A stretch of 64,000 nt of DNA from contig NZ_LVJI01000007.1 in the NCBI RefSeq assembly GCF_001637225.1, positions 310,001 through 374,000 on the forward strand, given 5' to 3'. The notes below the pieces were generated by a model. It searched no databases, was not told the origin of the DNA, and saw only the letters and a list, made by a program, of their open reading frames with translations. This document shows, one piece after another, positions 27,860 through 35,975 of the stretch (within the stretch, counting starts at the first letter, position 1; each line of letters opens with the position of its first letter). Both the position numbers and the translations under genes were made by a program. The stretch is from Paenibacillus antarcticus. GTDB lineage: Bacteria > Bacillota > Bacilli > Paenibacillales > Paenibacillaceae.

Positions 27860-28212
27860 TCAACCCTCGTTATTTGTAACATTTTAGGAATTATTTGAGT
27901 AACTAGTATGTAGTTTATCACATTTCATTTTCACAAAGGAGTTCTCTAATTATTTTACAGAAGCCCCCTTCGGATTGTTTCAGCCCTATGTGGATAACAT
28001 CTCCACGTTTATCCTCAAATCCGGCTTGTCCTTCTGCCCAATAACTACTCCACCTAAACCTCGTTTTGCACTCTCTCAAGATCTTACTCAATTGAGAGAC
28101 TATAGTATTTTACAAACGGAAAGTGAATAATTTTGCAACTATGAACCCATGAATATTTTTCTTGATATAGAGCCCCTATAGATATGTAAGTTACACTTAT
28201 ATTTCCTAGCAC
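27860..28212. other. Intergenic region upstream of the LuxR regulator
   Basis: A frame on the minus strand ending near 27917 (about 45 residues, including 'WSSYWAEGQAGFEDKRGDV') reads like the tail of a lost protein but has no start or ribosome site. No RNA gene or terminator was recognised. Confidence 0.35.
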
Positions 28213-28233
28213 TTATTTATGATACGGTTCACC
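28213..28233 (-). repeat. Second copy of the rlmH 3' end (candidate attachment-site scar)
   Basis: On the minus strand this stretch reads Gly-Glu-Pro-Tyr-His-Lys-stop, exactly the last residues of RlmH. It shares 14 identical bases (TGATACGGTTCACC, 28220-28233) with the rlmH end at 30994-31007. The remaining differences (TAA for TAG, AAA for AAG, CAT for CAC) are synonymous. It has the same orientation as rlmH and lies 2774 bases from it. SCC elements of staphylococci insert at this very site and leave such direct repeats. Confidence 0.65.
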
Positions 28234-28523
28234 GTAACATCTATAGAGCGAAATACAGGTAATTCTCATACTTTTAGCTTTGTAACTACATTGGTCTGAA
28301 TGCTTTAGATAATTCCGGTAGATTAATGCATCCACGATTAGCTTTTTTAACTCTGTCATAATTTTCAGTGCCGCTGAAAAGGTGTGGCTTAATCCCGAAA
28401 AAGACGAGAATATGGATGCCGGTGAAGAACAATCCACGGCTCCGATGTACGCCTCTATTTTAATTTGCATGTCAATGGAAATTTATTCAAAACTTTTTCT
28501 GGTTTTCTGAATATTTTGCTGTA

Positions 28524-30089
28524 CTATTCCACAAATTCGTACTTTTCAGTAAAAACCCGCACTTGATTTCGACCTGCTCTTTTGGCAGCATAAAGTGCTT
28601 CATCAGCTTTTTGAAGAAGTTGATAGATTGTTTCCTCCACAGCTCCTGTCGTTACGGATACTCCAAAACTGGAGGTAACCGATACCAATTTCCCATTTTC
28701 AACTAGAGGCTTCTGTTCAATGCAAAATCTAAGGTAATTAGCGAACTTTTCCCCTTCCGCTAGTGTATAGCCAGGTAAAGCGAGTATAAATTCTTCACCA
28801 CCATATCTAGCAAATAGTATATGTTCTCCCATCTCAGCCTTACATATTTGAGCCACATGTACTAGCATTTGATCTCCGGTTTGATGCCCATAAGTGTCGT
28901 TCACTTTTTTGAAAAGATCAATATCAAATAGAATAATCACAAAGGATGACAGTTCACCCTTTGCTTTCATTAAGCTTTGCTCACTTTTCTGGAAAAAGGC
29001 ACGACGATTGTATATTTGTGTAAGATCATCATAATAGGCTTGATGCTCTAACTTTTGTTGTAATGTATGTAGCTCTGTTATATCCGTAAATATAATTAGT
29101 AAGCCAGAGTTATTATTTGATTGTTGAAGCATAGAAATACGTAGCTGATAAATATAATTAGCTTGATGAATCGTAACATTCAATTTATCTGAGATCGTAT
29201 CTAATTGTACAGGGAATGATTGATCCGTTAGCATATACCAAACTTGATCAAATGGCTGCCCTAACGTTGATCGATCCAATTCACTAAACATAATTTTACA
29301 TGCTTGATTATATTCGATTAATTGATAGGTATCATTAAGCACAATGACACCATCGTTCATACTATTAAAGATCGTTTCCTTCGCAACTGGCATAATTGAT
29401 AGCATTCGAGAGGAAGTAATAGACCAAAGGTACAAAACAGAAGAAAACCAAATAACCATTGGTACAGGATCGATACCATCGGGTGTCACTCCTATGAATA
29501 ATAAAAATGCAGTCACTATTGGAAGCAATTGACCGCAGATGAGGGCAAATAATTGAGATCGATATACACTAACGGTTTCCTTCCAGCGTGAAAGTAGCAA
29601 TAAGAGCGCAGCTAACATACAGCTGAAAATGTAAATATTATGTACAGCAAACCATGCCCCATATTCAATCTCACTATATGGAGCCCCAAGCACCGAATGG
29701 ATATCATATATTCTATAGTAAAAATGATGGGATTCATTTGTTACATTGATGAGAAAAGTAAAACAAGGCATTGTAAGTAAAGCGATTATTCTTTTTCTCG
29801 TTATTTTATAACCCAAATATTGCATGACAAACAATAATCCTAACGGAGGGAAAAATGGCATCCCTACATACTGTACAATATTCCAAAATCTAAGTTGTTC
29901 TAACGAAGTCGATATTAAGCTAAAGGCATAACCAAAGCAATAAATCATTGAAGTTAATGTATTCCACATGAACAAATTAGCGATATTTGTATAATAATGT
30001 CTCCTCCAATAAGTATAGACAAGTATAGACAAATTCAGAACAGCCGAAGTACAAACTAATGTTATATATGCTGCTAGCTTCGAATCCAA
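28524..30089 (-). CDS. 7TM-PAS-GGDEF diguanylate cyclase
   Basis: A 521-residue membrane protein. Residues about 1-225 form seven hydrophobic segments of the histidine-kinase N-terminal 7TM sensor type. A PAS domain follows ('IFNSMNDGVIVLNDTYQLIEYNQACKIMF'), and the last 170 residues are a GGDEF domain with 'ARYGGEEFILAL', an active-type cyclase signature that makes c-di-GMP from GTP. The RxxD inhibitory site normally five residues upstream is not present ('EMGEHILFA'). The start is TTG at 30089 with only a weak site. The gene sits inside the interval flanked by the two rlmH-end copies, so it may be cargo of an inserted segment. Confidence 0.88.
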   Translation of the reverse strand: MDSKLAAYITLVCTSAVLNLSILVYTYWRRHYYTNIANLFMWNTLTSMIYCFGYAFSLISTSLEQLRFWNIVQYVGMPFFPPLGLLFVMQYLGYKITRKRIIALLTMPCFTFLINVTNESHHFYYRIYDIHSVLGAPYSEIEYGAWFAVHNIYIFSCMLAALLLLLSRWKETVSVYRSQLFALICGQLLPIVTAFLLFIGVTPDGIDPVPMVIWFSSVLYLWSITSSRMLSIMPVAKETIFNSMNDGVIVLNDTYQLIEYNQACKIMFSELDRSTLGQPFDQVWYMLTDQSFPVQLDTISDKLNVTIHQANYIYQLRISMLQQSNNNSGLLIIFTDITELHTLQQKLEHQAYYDDLTQIYNRRAFFQKSEQSLMKAKGELSSFVIILFDIDLFKKVNDTYGHQTGDQMLVHVAQICKAEMGEHILFARYGGEEFILALPGYTLAEGEKFANYLRFCIEQKPLVENGKLVSVTSSFGVSVTTGAVEETIYQLLQKADEALYAAKRAGRNQVRVFTEKYEFVE

Positions 30090-30099
30090 TAGTTATACC

Positions 30100-30440
30100 C
30101 ACTTTCATACAATACATTTATCTTTACGTTAACACGATTAACATAAGATGTTGATGTGTTCCTTAAACCATGTACAGGATTCGGTCCACATCACTATTGT
30201 GCCTGTACTACCCACATCGTATTGATTATTGCTTCATGAAATAGATTGTTTTTAACTTAGCATGACACTCATGACAGTAGCAACACATTTCGCGAAGCAG
30301 TAATGCTATGATTACTGTTTCGTCTTTACCGATCACCAAATAGTTAGTACAACATTACAAAATTTCTTGAAAAAATTAAGAAAGAGAAGTCTGTAGTTAT
30401 CCTACTGTAAACAGTTTCAACAGCTATACATATATATAGA
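30100..30440. other. Intergenic region upstream of the diguanylate cyclase
   Basis: About 340 A+T-rich bases. Nothing convincing was seen apart from likely promoter sequence of the cyclase. Confidence 0.3.
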
Positions 30441-30442
30441 AG

Positions 30443-30610
30443 CAATCAGCCGCTTATCGAACGAGCATTTCGCAACTTGCTGGACATTCCCATTCGTTAC
30501 GGGAATGAAAGGCATTTCCTTGGAGTCGGATTAACGGAAGAAGAGGGTGCAGTGTACATTACTGTCAGAGATCGTGGCAGAGGAATCGCATCTGAGGATT
30601 GCGAGACAAC
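30443..30610 (+). pseudogene. Relic of a sensor histidine kinase ATPase domain
   Basis: Reading from about 30443 the plus strand gives 'NQPLIERAFRNLLDIPIRYGNE', then 'GAVYITVRDRGRGI', the N box and G1 box of a HATPase domain. Upstream dimerisation and downstream G2 boxes are missing, and there is no credible start. It is a fragment of a kinase unrelated to the one at 3290. A terminator follows at 30641. Confidence 0.6.
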
Positions 30611-30640
30611 GAAATTCATCAATTATATTGAATTGCAAAC

Positions 30641-30672
30641 AAGTACCCATCGATTGGATGGGTACTTGTTTT
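30641..30672 (+). terminator. Rho-independent terminator after the kinase relic
   Basis: AAGTACCCATC (30641-30651) and GATGGGTACTT (30657-30667) pair over 11 bases, followed by GTTTT. It is presumably the original terminator of the lost kinase operon. Confidence 0.75.
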
Positions 30673-30679
30673 ACTTCTA

Positions 30680-30980
30680 ATTATAAAGGTCTCCCCATGT
30701 ACGAGATAAGTTCAATTAAATCAATTTAGAATTTTGTAAGGCGCTTGATATTAACTGTTATTTCCGCCTTAGTTATAAACGCTATTGGCTCAAACTGTGC
30801 ACTCGTTTTACCAGATAAGAAACCCGCTTATTAGCTATCAGTTACGCTACTCTTTCCCCACTTGGATACTTATCCTGCATTTGCAAATGATCCAAGCAGC
30901 TGGGGAAATACAAATATTAATTAAAAGAGTGGTTTATGGAACAAAAAAAGTCTGAAGTGTATCTTGGTCTTTGAAAAAAT
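30680..30980. other. Intergenic region downstream of rlmH
   Basis: About 300 bases between the terminator of the kinase relic and the rlmH stop. No gene, RNA fold or clear terminator for rlmH was seen. If a segment was inserted at the rlmH end, this is its inner edge. Confidence 0.3.
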
Positions 30981-30986
30981 TTCGCC

Positions 30987-31007
30987 CTACTTGTGATACG
31001 GTTCACC
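30987..31007 (-). repeat. rlmH 3' end, candidate attachment site
   Basis: The last codons of rlmH (Gly-Glu-Pro-Tyr-His-Lys-stop) contain the CGTATCACAAGTA-like core that corresponds to the SCC attB at the end of staphylococcal orfX/rlmH. Bases 30994-31007 recur exactly at 28220-28233 in the same orientation. Confidence 0.6.
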
Positions 31008-31466
31008 TCGATTAATCTTCACCGCCCGATACACCTGCTCCGTCAGCACCAGCCGCATCAGCTGATGCGGCAACGTCATGCGCCCGAAGCTGAGCTTCTG
31101 CTGGGCGCGACGCAGTACTGCATCGGAGAGCCCGTGGCTTCCTCCGATAACAAACACGATATGGCTCGTCCCATAGGTGCCGAGCTTATCGATCTCAGCA
31201 GCCAGCTCTTCCGAGCTCCATAGCTGGCCACCAATAGCGAGCGCAACGACATGCGCCTCGCTCTTAATATGCGCGAGGATGCGTTCGCCCTCGCGATCTT
31301 TAACGATAGACACCTCAGCATCGCTTAAGGTGTCCGGTGCCTTCTCATCCGCTACCTCTACCATTTGGAATTTAATGTACGGATTTAACCGCTTAGCATA
31401 TTCCTGAATCCCAAGAACTAAATACTTCTCTTTCAACTTCCCCACGCCAATAATCTGAATAAACAC
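30987..31466 (-). CDS. rlmH: 23S rRNA (pseudouridine-1915-N3)-methyltransferase
   Basis: A 159-residue SPOUT-fold methyltransferase that modifies pseudouridine 1915 in helix 69 of 23S rRNA. Typical features are the start '[14 protein letters not shown]', the AdoMet knot segments '[17 protein letters not shown]' and '[24 protein letters not shown]', and the C-terminal 'INRGEPYHK'. The start is GTG at 31466 with GGAGG 11 bases upstream. It marks the end of the wal-htrA core, and its 3' end is a known target for mobile elements in Firmicutes. A short copy of that end lies near 28213. Confidence 0.96.
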   Translation of the reverse strand: MFIQIIGVGKLKEKYLVLGIQEYAKRLNPYIKFQMVEVADEKAPDTLSDAEVSIVKDREGERILAHIKSEAHVVALAIGGQLWSSEELAAEIDKLGTYGTSHIVFVIGGSHGLSDAVLRRAQQKLSFGRMTLPHQLMRLVLTEQVYRAVKINRGEPYHK

Positions 31467-31713
31467 TACTCAATCAACCTCCACCATTTATGTATGCGTT
31501 CAACGATATACAATACCGTTATATATTTTTAATAATCATGTACTCATGATTAAATTTACATCCATCATTATTTCCATAGTCTTCACATTCAAGAACTCCA
31601 CCCTTAATCGTTCTACATCTACGATTTAACTAGTAGTTCAAACTATTACCAATAAATCCATAACCGAAAAATCAAATCCATTAGTTAAGCGTAATGTAAT
31701 CTCGTACGCTACC

Positions 31714-31778
31714 AACACGATAATCAAACTTTTAGTTCAATCAGTAAGAACTAAAAGTTTGATTATCGTGTTTTTCTT
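31714..31778 (+). terminator. Perfect 25-base-pair hairpin followed by T run
   Basis: The arms 31714-31738 and 31748-31772 (starting AACACGATAATC and ending GATTATCGTGTT) pair without mismatch around a nine-base loop. TTTCTTTT follows on the plus strand. No plus-strand gene lies upstream, since rlmH runs the other way. It may therefore end an unannotated small RNA from the 31480-31710 interval or be a mobile palindrome. Confidence 0.7.
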
Positions 31779-31879
31779 TTGCACTTATACTTATACTTAT
31801 ATTTCTATTTGTATTTTTACTTGTACTTTCATTAGCCCATGAACTTCACATTCCCACCCACCTAGCGATGAAATGAGAC

Positions 31880-32115
31880 CCTACTACATTGTAGGAATCT
31901 GAACGATGCGAAGCATCTAACCCATACGGAGTATGAACAGTGTTTCCATGGTACCAGCGTAGAGGACGGAATTGTTCTGGAAGAAGCGACAGCGTTCGCC
32001 TTTGTCCCCGGATTTCTACCGCGAGTAGCGGTATCCAATCAGGAAATCTGGGGACAACAGCGATCGGAAGAACAATCCGTTCACGAAGCGTAACTTCGAA
32101 GCACCTCCAAAGCTA
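31880..32115. repeat. Hairpin-rich intergenic cassette
   Basis: A chain of short palindromes (GATGCGAAGCATC, CATACGGAGTATG, TACCGCGAGTAGCGGTA, CGAAGCGTAACTTCG) surrounds a larger inverted repeat. TTGTCCCCGGATTTC near 32009 pairs with GAAATCTGGGGACAA near 32044, and outer arms GACGGAATTGTTCT and AGAACAATCCGTTC pair across about 135 bases. The composition is more G+C-rich than the flanks. It has no coding logic on either strand and resembles a palindromic intergenic repeat or a structured RNA. Confidence 0.6.
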
Positions 32116-32155
32116 CGCCCTCAAAGTTACCTGCATCGTTTCCATCCCCCACAAA

Positions 32156-32186
32156 TACAAAAAGGGCGTCAAATTTCACGCCCTTT
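32156..32186 (-). terminator. Terminator of the CxxH/CxxC gene
   Basis: The minus strand forms AAAGGGCGT / ACGCCCTTT around about eight bases, then a short T run. It begins 4 bases past the stop codon. Confidence 0.8.
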
Positions 32187-32189
32187 CAC

Positions 32190-32357
32190 TTATACGACCA
32201 AATACTGCGCCGCCTGCTCACACTCAATACATTTCACTGGAGGATCCCAGTCGGAGAACTCGGTTTCCTTCAAATCCACAATGTCCGGTGCATCTTCATA
32301 TTCATCAACGAAACTGTCAATCGCGAACTCTACATGATCTTTGCATACAACGTACAT
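32190..32357 (-). CDS. CxxH/CxxC small protein (BA_5709 family)
   Basis: A 55-residue protein too short for most gene finders. It starts MYVVCKDHVEFAIDSFVDEYE and ends with 'KCIECEQAAQYLVV'. The CKDH and CIEC pairs are the family signature and suggest a small zinc-binding fold. The family is conserved next to htrA/walJ in Bacilli; its function is unknown. I place the start at the second Met (32357), which matches the family N-terminus and has AGAGAGG about 12 bases upstream. The ATG at 32369 is also possible. Confidence 0.8.
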   Translation of the reverse strand: MYVVCKDHVEFAIDSFVDEYEDAPDIVDLKETEFSDWDPPVKCIECEQAAQYLVV

Positions 32358-32488
32358 GAACGAAAGCATCCTCTCTGTCCTACACTCTGCTGTTTTTTAT
32401 CTATTATAACCCGAAACCACCTATAACACATCCACAATCTACATACATTTCATCAGCTATTTATCACGAGCCCCTGATTTATGTCATT

Positions 32489-33724
32489 CTATTCCACTGG
32501 CTTATCACTAAGTTTCAATGTAACAACCTTCAATACTCCCTCACGATAAAAGGTTATATTCAGCTCGTCACCGATTTTCGATTGATCATACAGGAACTTA
32601 CGAAGTTCCATGGTCGACGTAATCGGTTCATCATCGAACTTCGTAATGACGTCATTCAACTTTAAGCCCGCTTCTAGCGCAGGACCTACAGCATCCAATA
32701 CAACAACACCTTCTTTTACATCGGTGGGTAAGTTCAGGCTCTTACGTTCATCCGCATCTAATGGCGCATATGAGTTATTCAAATCTACCGTATATACGCC
32801 AATGTAAGGACGTGCTATTTTACCATTTAACATCAATTCATCAACCGTCTTCATCACTTGACTCGTCGGAATTGCGAATCCAAGTCCCTCTACACCCGTA
32901 TCGGATATCTTCATCGTATTAATCCCAACGACTTTACCATTCAGATCAACCAATGCACCACCACTGTTGCCTTCATTAATGGCTGCGTCCGTCTGAATGA
33001 CCTCTTGCTCCCAATCATATATGCCGTCCTTATTCAGAGATACAGGAAGTAAGCGATTGGTGTAACTCACAATACCGGACGTAAGTGATCCACCAAGCCC
33101 TAATGGGTTACCTAAAGAAATGACGGTTTCTCCCTGGCGGAGTTTACTCGAATCTCCGATCTCGGCAATCGTAGTGATCTTCTTACCATCAATGGAGAGT
33201 ACTGCAATATCATTAACCGTGTCCGTACCCACTAACGTCGCTTTTATCGTATCCCCGTCAATCGTCAGCACTTCCAAGTCTTCTGCTTCCGAAATAACAT
33301 GATTGTTCGTGATGATATAGGCTAAGCCGTTTTCTTTCTTGAAAATCACACCTGAGCCGAGACCCGACTCCTCTAAATTGATATCATCTTTTTTATGGTC
33401 CTTATAATTAGCGATACTTACGACTGCAGGACGTACCTTCGCTGCCGCTTGAATCAGTCGTTCAAAAGGATCACTCTCCATCTTCACTTGTACTGCACTA
33501 ACAGCAGATGCGTGGGGAGTTGAGGAGGGTAGACCTGTGACCAGACTGAACAATACGGTTGCCACCACTGCGCCGATGACCGAGCTAATGACAGAAATTT
33601 GAATCGTGGACATTCCCCGACGACGGGTTCTAGACCAGCTCACGGGGTTAGGCTTTACTTTGGTATGCTCTTTTCTCTGTTTGGACACTTTGGTCGAATA
33701 AAATTCATCTTCGAACAAACCCAT
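32489..33724 (-). CDS. HtrA-type membrane-anchored serine protease (S1C) with PDZ domain
   Basis: A 411-residue protease. A cytoplasmic N-terminus of about 40 residues precedes one membrane helix ('ISVISSVIGAVVATVLFSLVTGL'). The trypsin-like domain carries the triad H142 ('TNNHV'), D172 ('NDIAVL') and S254 ('NEGNSGGAL'). A single PDZ domain occupies about residues 305-405 ('AGLKLNDVITKFDDEPITS'). It degrades or refolds damaged envelope proteins and is commonly in the wal operon (yycK/htrC position). The start at 33724 (MGLFEDEF) follows GGAGAGG by 7 bases. WalJ lies 629 bases upstream in the same direction. Confidence 0.93.
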   Translation of the reverse strand: MGLFEDEFYSTKVSKQRKEHTKVKPNPVSWSRTRRRGMSTIQISVISSVIGAVVATVLFSLVTGLPSSTPHASAVSAVQVKMESDPFERLIQAAAKVRPAVVSIANYKDHKKDDINLEESGLGSGVIFKKENGLAYIITNNHVISEAEDLEVLTIDGDTIKATLVGTDTVNDIAVLSIDGKKITTIAEIGDSSKLRQGETVISLGNPLGLGGSLTSGIVSYTNRLLPVSLNKDGIYDWEQEVIQTDAAINEGNSGGALVDLNGKVVGINTMKISDTGVEGLGFAIPTSQVMKTVDELMLNGKIARPYIGVYTVDLNNSYAPLDADERKSLNLPTDVKEGVVVLDAVGPALEAGLKLNDVITKFDDEPITSTMELRKFLYDQSKIGDELNITFYREGVLKVVTLKLSDKPVE

Positions 33725-33779
33725 AGTAAATCCTCTCCCTTTGTTATCACCCTCTAAGAACAAGACAATAATGACTTCA

Positions 33780-34150
33780 TTAGAGTCACTTCATCTGACA
33801 ATACATATACTATATATAACTCCATTAAGACCCAAAAAGTTGCATATTTTATCTCGTTACTTTTACATCACCACATAATCACTTTTTCAAGCGTAATAAA
33901 CAAGATTTCATGAAATAAAATATACCACAATAACATCGTAAGATTTCAACCATATTTTTCAATTATTCTAGTAATCTTTGCCCTACATAGGAATATATTG
34001 CGATGAAACAGACTACACTAAGAACAAGTCTATTAATCACGATTTCATAGATTACAGTTAAGCTTGCGTACTGTTCATTGTATCATACGTAGTGCTTAGC
34101 AACATCATGTTTTGGACCTATTTTAAATAGGTTAAATTTAGCATTTTTAC
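33780..34150. promoter_or_regulatory. Divergent promoter region of htrA and a small plus-strand gene
   Basis: About 430 A+T-rich bases. A perfect dyad CCTATTT-T-AAATAGG lies at 34117-34131, 47 bases upstream of the small gene start, and could be an operator. No RNA gene was recognised. Confidence 0.4.
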
Positions 34151-34177
34151 CTAGTGCAAAAAGGGGAGGAATATCAA

Positions 34178-34384
34178 TTGGAAGGTGTAAATTTATCTAT
34201 GGATGTTGTCCACATGATAGCCAAGCTAGGAGATATGAAGGACGAGCATTATCGTAATACCCTTGCCATCAGTACAATCATCGAGCTTCTTGTAGACAAG
34301 GGGATTCTTACACGTGAGGAATTGGCTATCAAAGCCGATGAACTCGATCAATTTATGGCTTGCTCACCTTATCCCATGGTGTAG
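34178..34384 (+). CDS. Small conserved-looking protein of unknown function, overlapping walJ
   Basis: A 68-residue protein starting with TTG 8 bases after a strong GGGGAGG. The sequence 'MDVVHMIAKLGDMKDEHYRNTLAISTIIELLVDKGILTREELAIKADELDQ' is a coherent helical protein, with a C-terminal 'KGILTREEL' helix often seen in small regulators and nitrile-hydratase-like tails. Its end overlaps the walJ 3' end by 32 bases on the opposite strand. I do not recognise the family. Confidence 0.7.
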   Translation: MEGVNLSMDVVHMIAKLGDMKDEHYRNTLAISTIIELLVDKGILTREELAIKADELDQFMACSPYPMV

Positions 34385-35159
34385 GTCGATCAAAGTAAGT
34401 GTCACATAACTTGAAATCCGTCTCTTTATAGAAACACCCACGCTCTTCCATGGCATCGCGCACGGTCATTTTGGCTAGGTCCATCATATTGTGGTCTCTA
34501 CTTAAATGGGCCAAGTACGTACGTTTCGTATTTCCAGTAAGGAGCTCGCTCATCGCTTCGCCAGAAGCTTCATTCGAGAGATGCCCCATATCGCCTAAGA
34601 TACGACGTTTGGTATTCCATGGATACCGACCCATTCGTAACAATTCAATATCATGGTTGGCTTCAAGAACCAGCACATCTGAATCCGCAATGGCCCGCTT
34701 CACTTTATCACTAACGTAACCCAGATCCGTAGCCACACTTAGCTTATCGTCGCCATCATAGAAACTATAGCCTACGGGTTCCGCTGCATCATGAGAAATA
34801 CCGAATGATTCCACGCGAAGTGTACCGAAATCCTTTACTTCCCCGCTATCTAACACAATGCGATTTTCTTCTGATATTTTGCCAACCGATTTATTCATCG
34901 CATCCCATGTCTTCTCATTGGCATAGATCGGTAGATTATACTTACGAGCCACTGGACCCAAGCCCTTAATATGATCTGAATGTTCATGTGTAATGAGTAT
35001 TCCGTCAATTTCGCCACCCGTAAGATCACGTTCTTGCAACAATTCATCAATCCGACGCGCACTGAATCCAGCATCGATCAATAACGTAGTTTCCCCATTC
35101 GTAACCACCGTTGCATTCCCTGTTGATCCACTTGATAGTACTGTAAATGATATCCCCAT
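34353..35159 (-). CDS. walJ: WalJ/YycJ metallo-beta-lactamase-fold exonuclease-like protein
   Basis: A 268-residue metallo-beta-lactamase-fold protein. The metal-binding motif 'ITHEHSDHIKGLG' follows 'LIDAGFSARRIDELL'; a second site is 'GISHDAAEPVGYSF' and a third 'AHLSRDHN'. It is conserved in wal operons of Firmicutes and is linked to replication, mutation and cell-wall coordination, probably as a 5'-3' DNA exonuclease. The start follows AGGA about 8 bases upstream. It is 10 bases after walI, so it belongs to the operon. Confidence 0.93.
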   Translation of the reverse strand: MGISFTVLSSGSTGNATVVTNGETTLLIDAGFSARRIDELLQERDLTGGEIDGILITHEHSDHIKGLGPVARKYNLPIYANEKTWDAMNKSVGKISEENRIVLDSGEVKDFGTLRVESFGISHDAAEPVGYSFYDGDDKLSVATDLGYVSDKVKRAIADSDVLVLEANHDIELLRMGRYPWNTKRRILGDMGHLSNEASGEAMSELLTGNTKRTYLAHLSRDHNMMDLAKMTVRDAMEERGCFYKETDFKLCDTYFDRPTPWDKVSKP

Positions 35160-35169
35160 AAACGTTGTC

Positions 35170-35919
35170 CTACTCCTTTACTTTATCTGTCTTGGAACTA
35201 ATAACGTCCCCACTGATGCCCTGTACATAATAAATTTCACTCTCTAACGTAAATCGCCATACCGGTGCCGCTACCTGATTCTCAGAGTTAAACATCTCTC
35301 CGTAATACCCTAGCTGAATATCTTTCACAGCTGAATTCTCTGGAATATAGTTATTATTAATGAGTTTGGCTAATGCGTCTGATGCATGTAACACCTTCTG
35401 CTCTTCCTCTTCGTTAGATGGAATGATTTCAGTTATTGATAACTGATAGGAAGTGATCTTCTGCTCACGATAGAACAACTTCAGCTTCAATTGATCATTA
35501 AAGAGTGGCCACTCGTTCTCAACTAAAGGATGGAATACGAAGGCCCCGTAATCACTTTCCATAGGATCATAACGATATTTCTTAAACTCAGGGATTTGCT
35601 TCTCTAGTGCTTTTGTTAACTCATCACCCATAAAGACTAACTTGCTATCTAGGGGTTCAATAAGATCCACAGGATCGTTATCCTCACTGTTAATAAAATG
35701 ATAAGTAATCTTGGGAAGCGCTGGGGTTCGTGATGGAATCGGACATAACAGTTGAATGTTTTTTTCCTGCATGATCTTCTGTGTATTTTCATCGAGTGAG
35801 GTATAATCCAGGTTCGTACTTACTTGTTCCCTTACATCGGTCCACAACTGATAACCTAATACGAGATTTAACAGTAAAAAAGCGTAGATCAACACATTTT
35901 TAGCTCGTCCCCAATCCAT
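35170..35919 (-). CDS. walI: WalI (YycI), membrane regulator of WalK
   Basis: A 249-residue protein with one N-terminal membrane helix ('KNVLIYAFLLLNLVLGYQLW') and an extracytoplasmic domain of the YycI type. With WalH it forms a membrane complex that modulates the WalK kinase. The start at 35919 (MDWGRAKNV) fits the family and follows GGGGG by 8 bases; the in-frame start at 35940 is less likely. The last third ('APVWRFTLESEIYYVQGISGDVISSK') is a typical PepSY/YycI-like end. It is the fourth gene of the wal operon. Confidence 0.9.
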   Translation of the reverse strand: MDWGRAKNVLIYAFLLLNLVLGYQLWTDVREQVSTNLDYTSLDENTQKIMQEKNIQLLCPIPSRTPALPKITYHFINSEDNDPVDLIEPLDSKLVFMGDELTKALEKQIPEFKKYRYDPMESDYGAFVFHPLVENEWPLFNDQLKLKLFYREQKITSYQLSITEIIPSNEEEEQKVLHASDALAKLINNNYIPENSAVKDIQLGYYGEMFNSENQVAAPVWRFTLESEIYYVQGISGDVISSKTDKVKE

Positions 35920-35975
35920 CCTTGTCGCCCCCAATCGCACCTAAATATTATGAAATCAACTTCGTGTTCATTCTC

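Noticed and set aside
27989..27997. Perfect DnaA box TGTGGATAA
   Set aside because: Single copy without further boxes or an A+T-rich unwinding element, and dnaA is not nearby; expected by chance.
28213..28470. An 85-residue minus-strand frame ending in GEPYHK
   Set aside because: The end matches RlmH by the duplicated attachment-like sequence only; the rest has no protein-like features or ribosome site, so it is not annotated as a gene.
28213..31007. A complete SCC cassette
   Set aside because: No ccr recombinase, no methicillin-type or restriction cargo and no terminal inverted repeats were found inside the interval; only the site duplication supports it.
31940..32359. A 139-residue plus-strand frame
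   Set aside because: It crosses the hairpin cassette, a terminator and the antisense of the CxxH/CxxC gene; it has no start signals.
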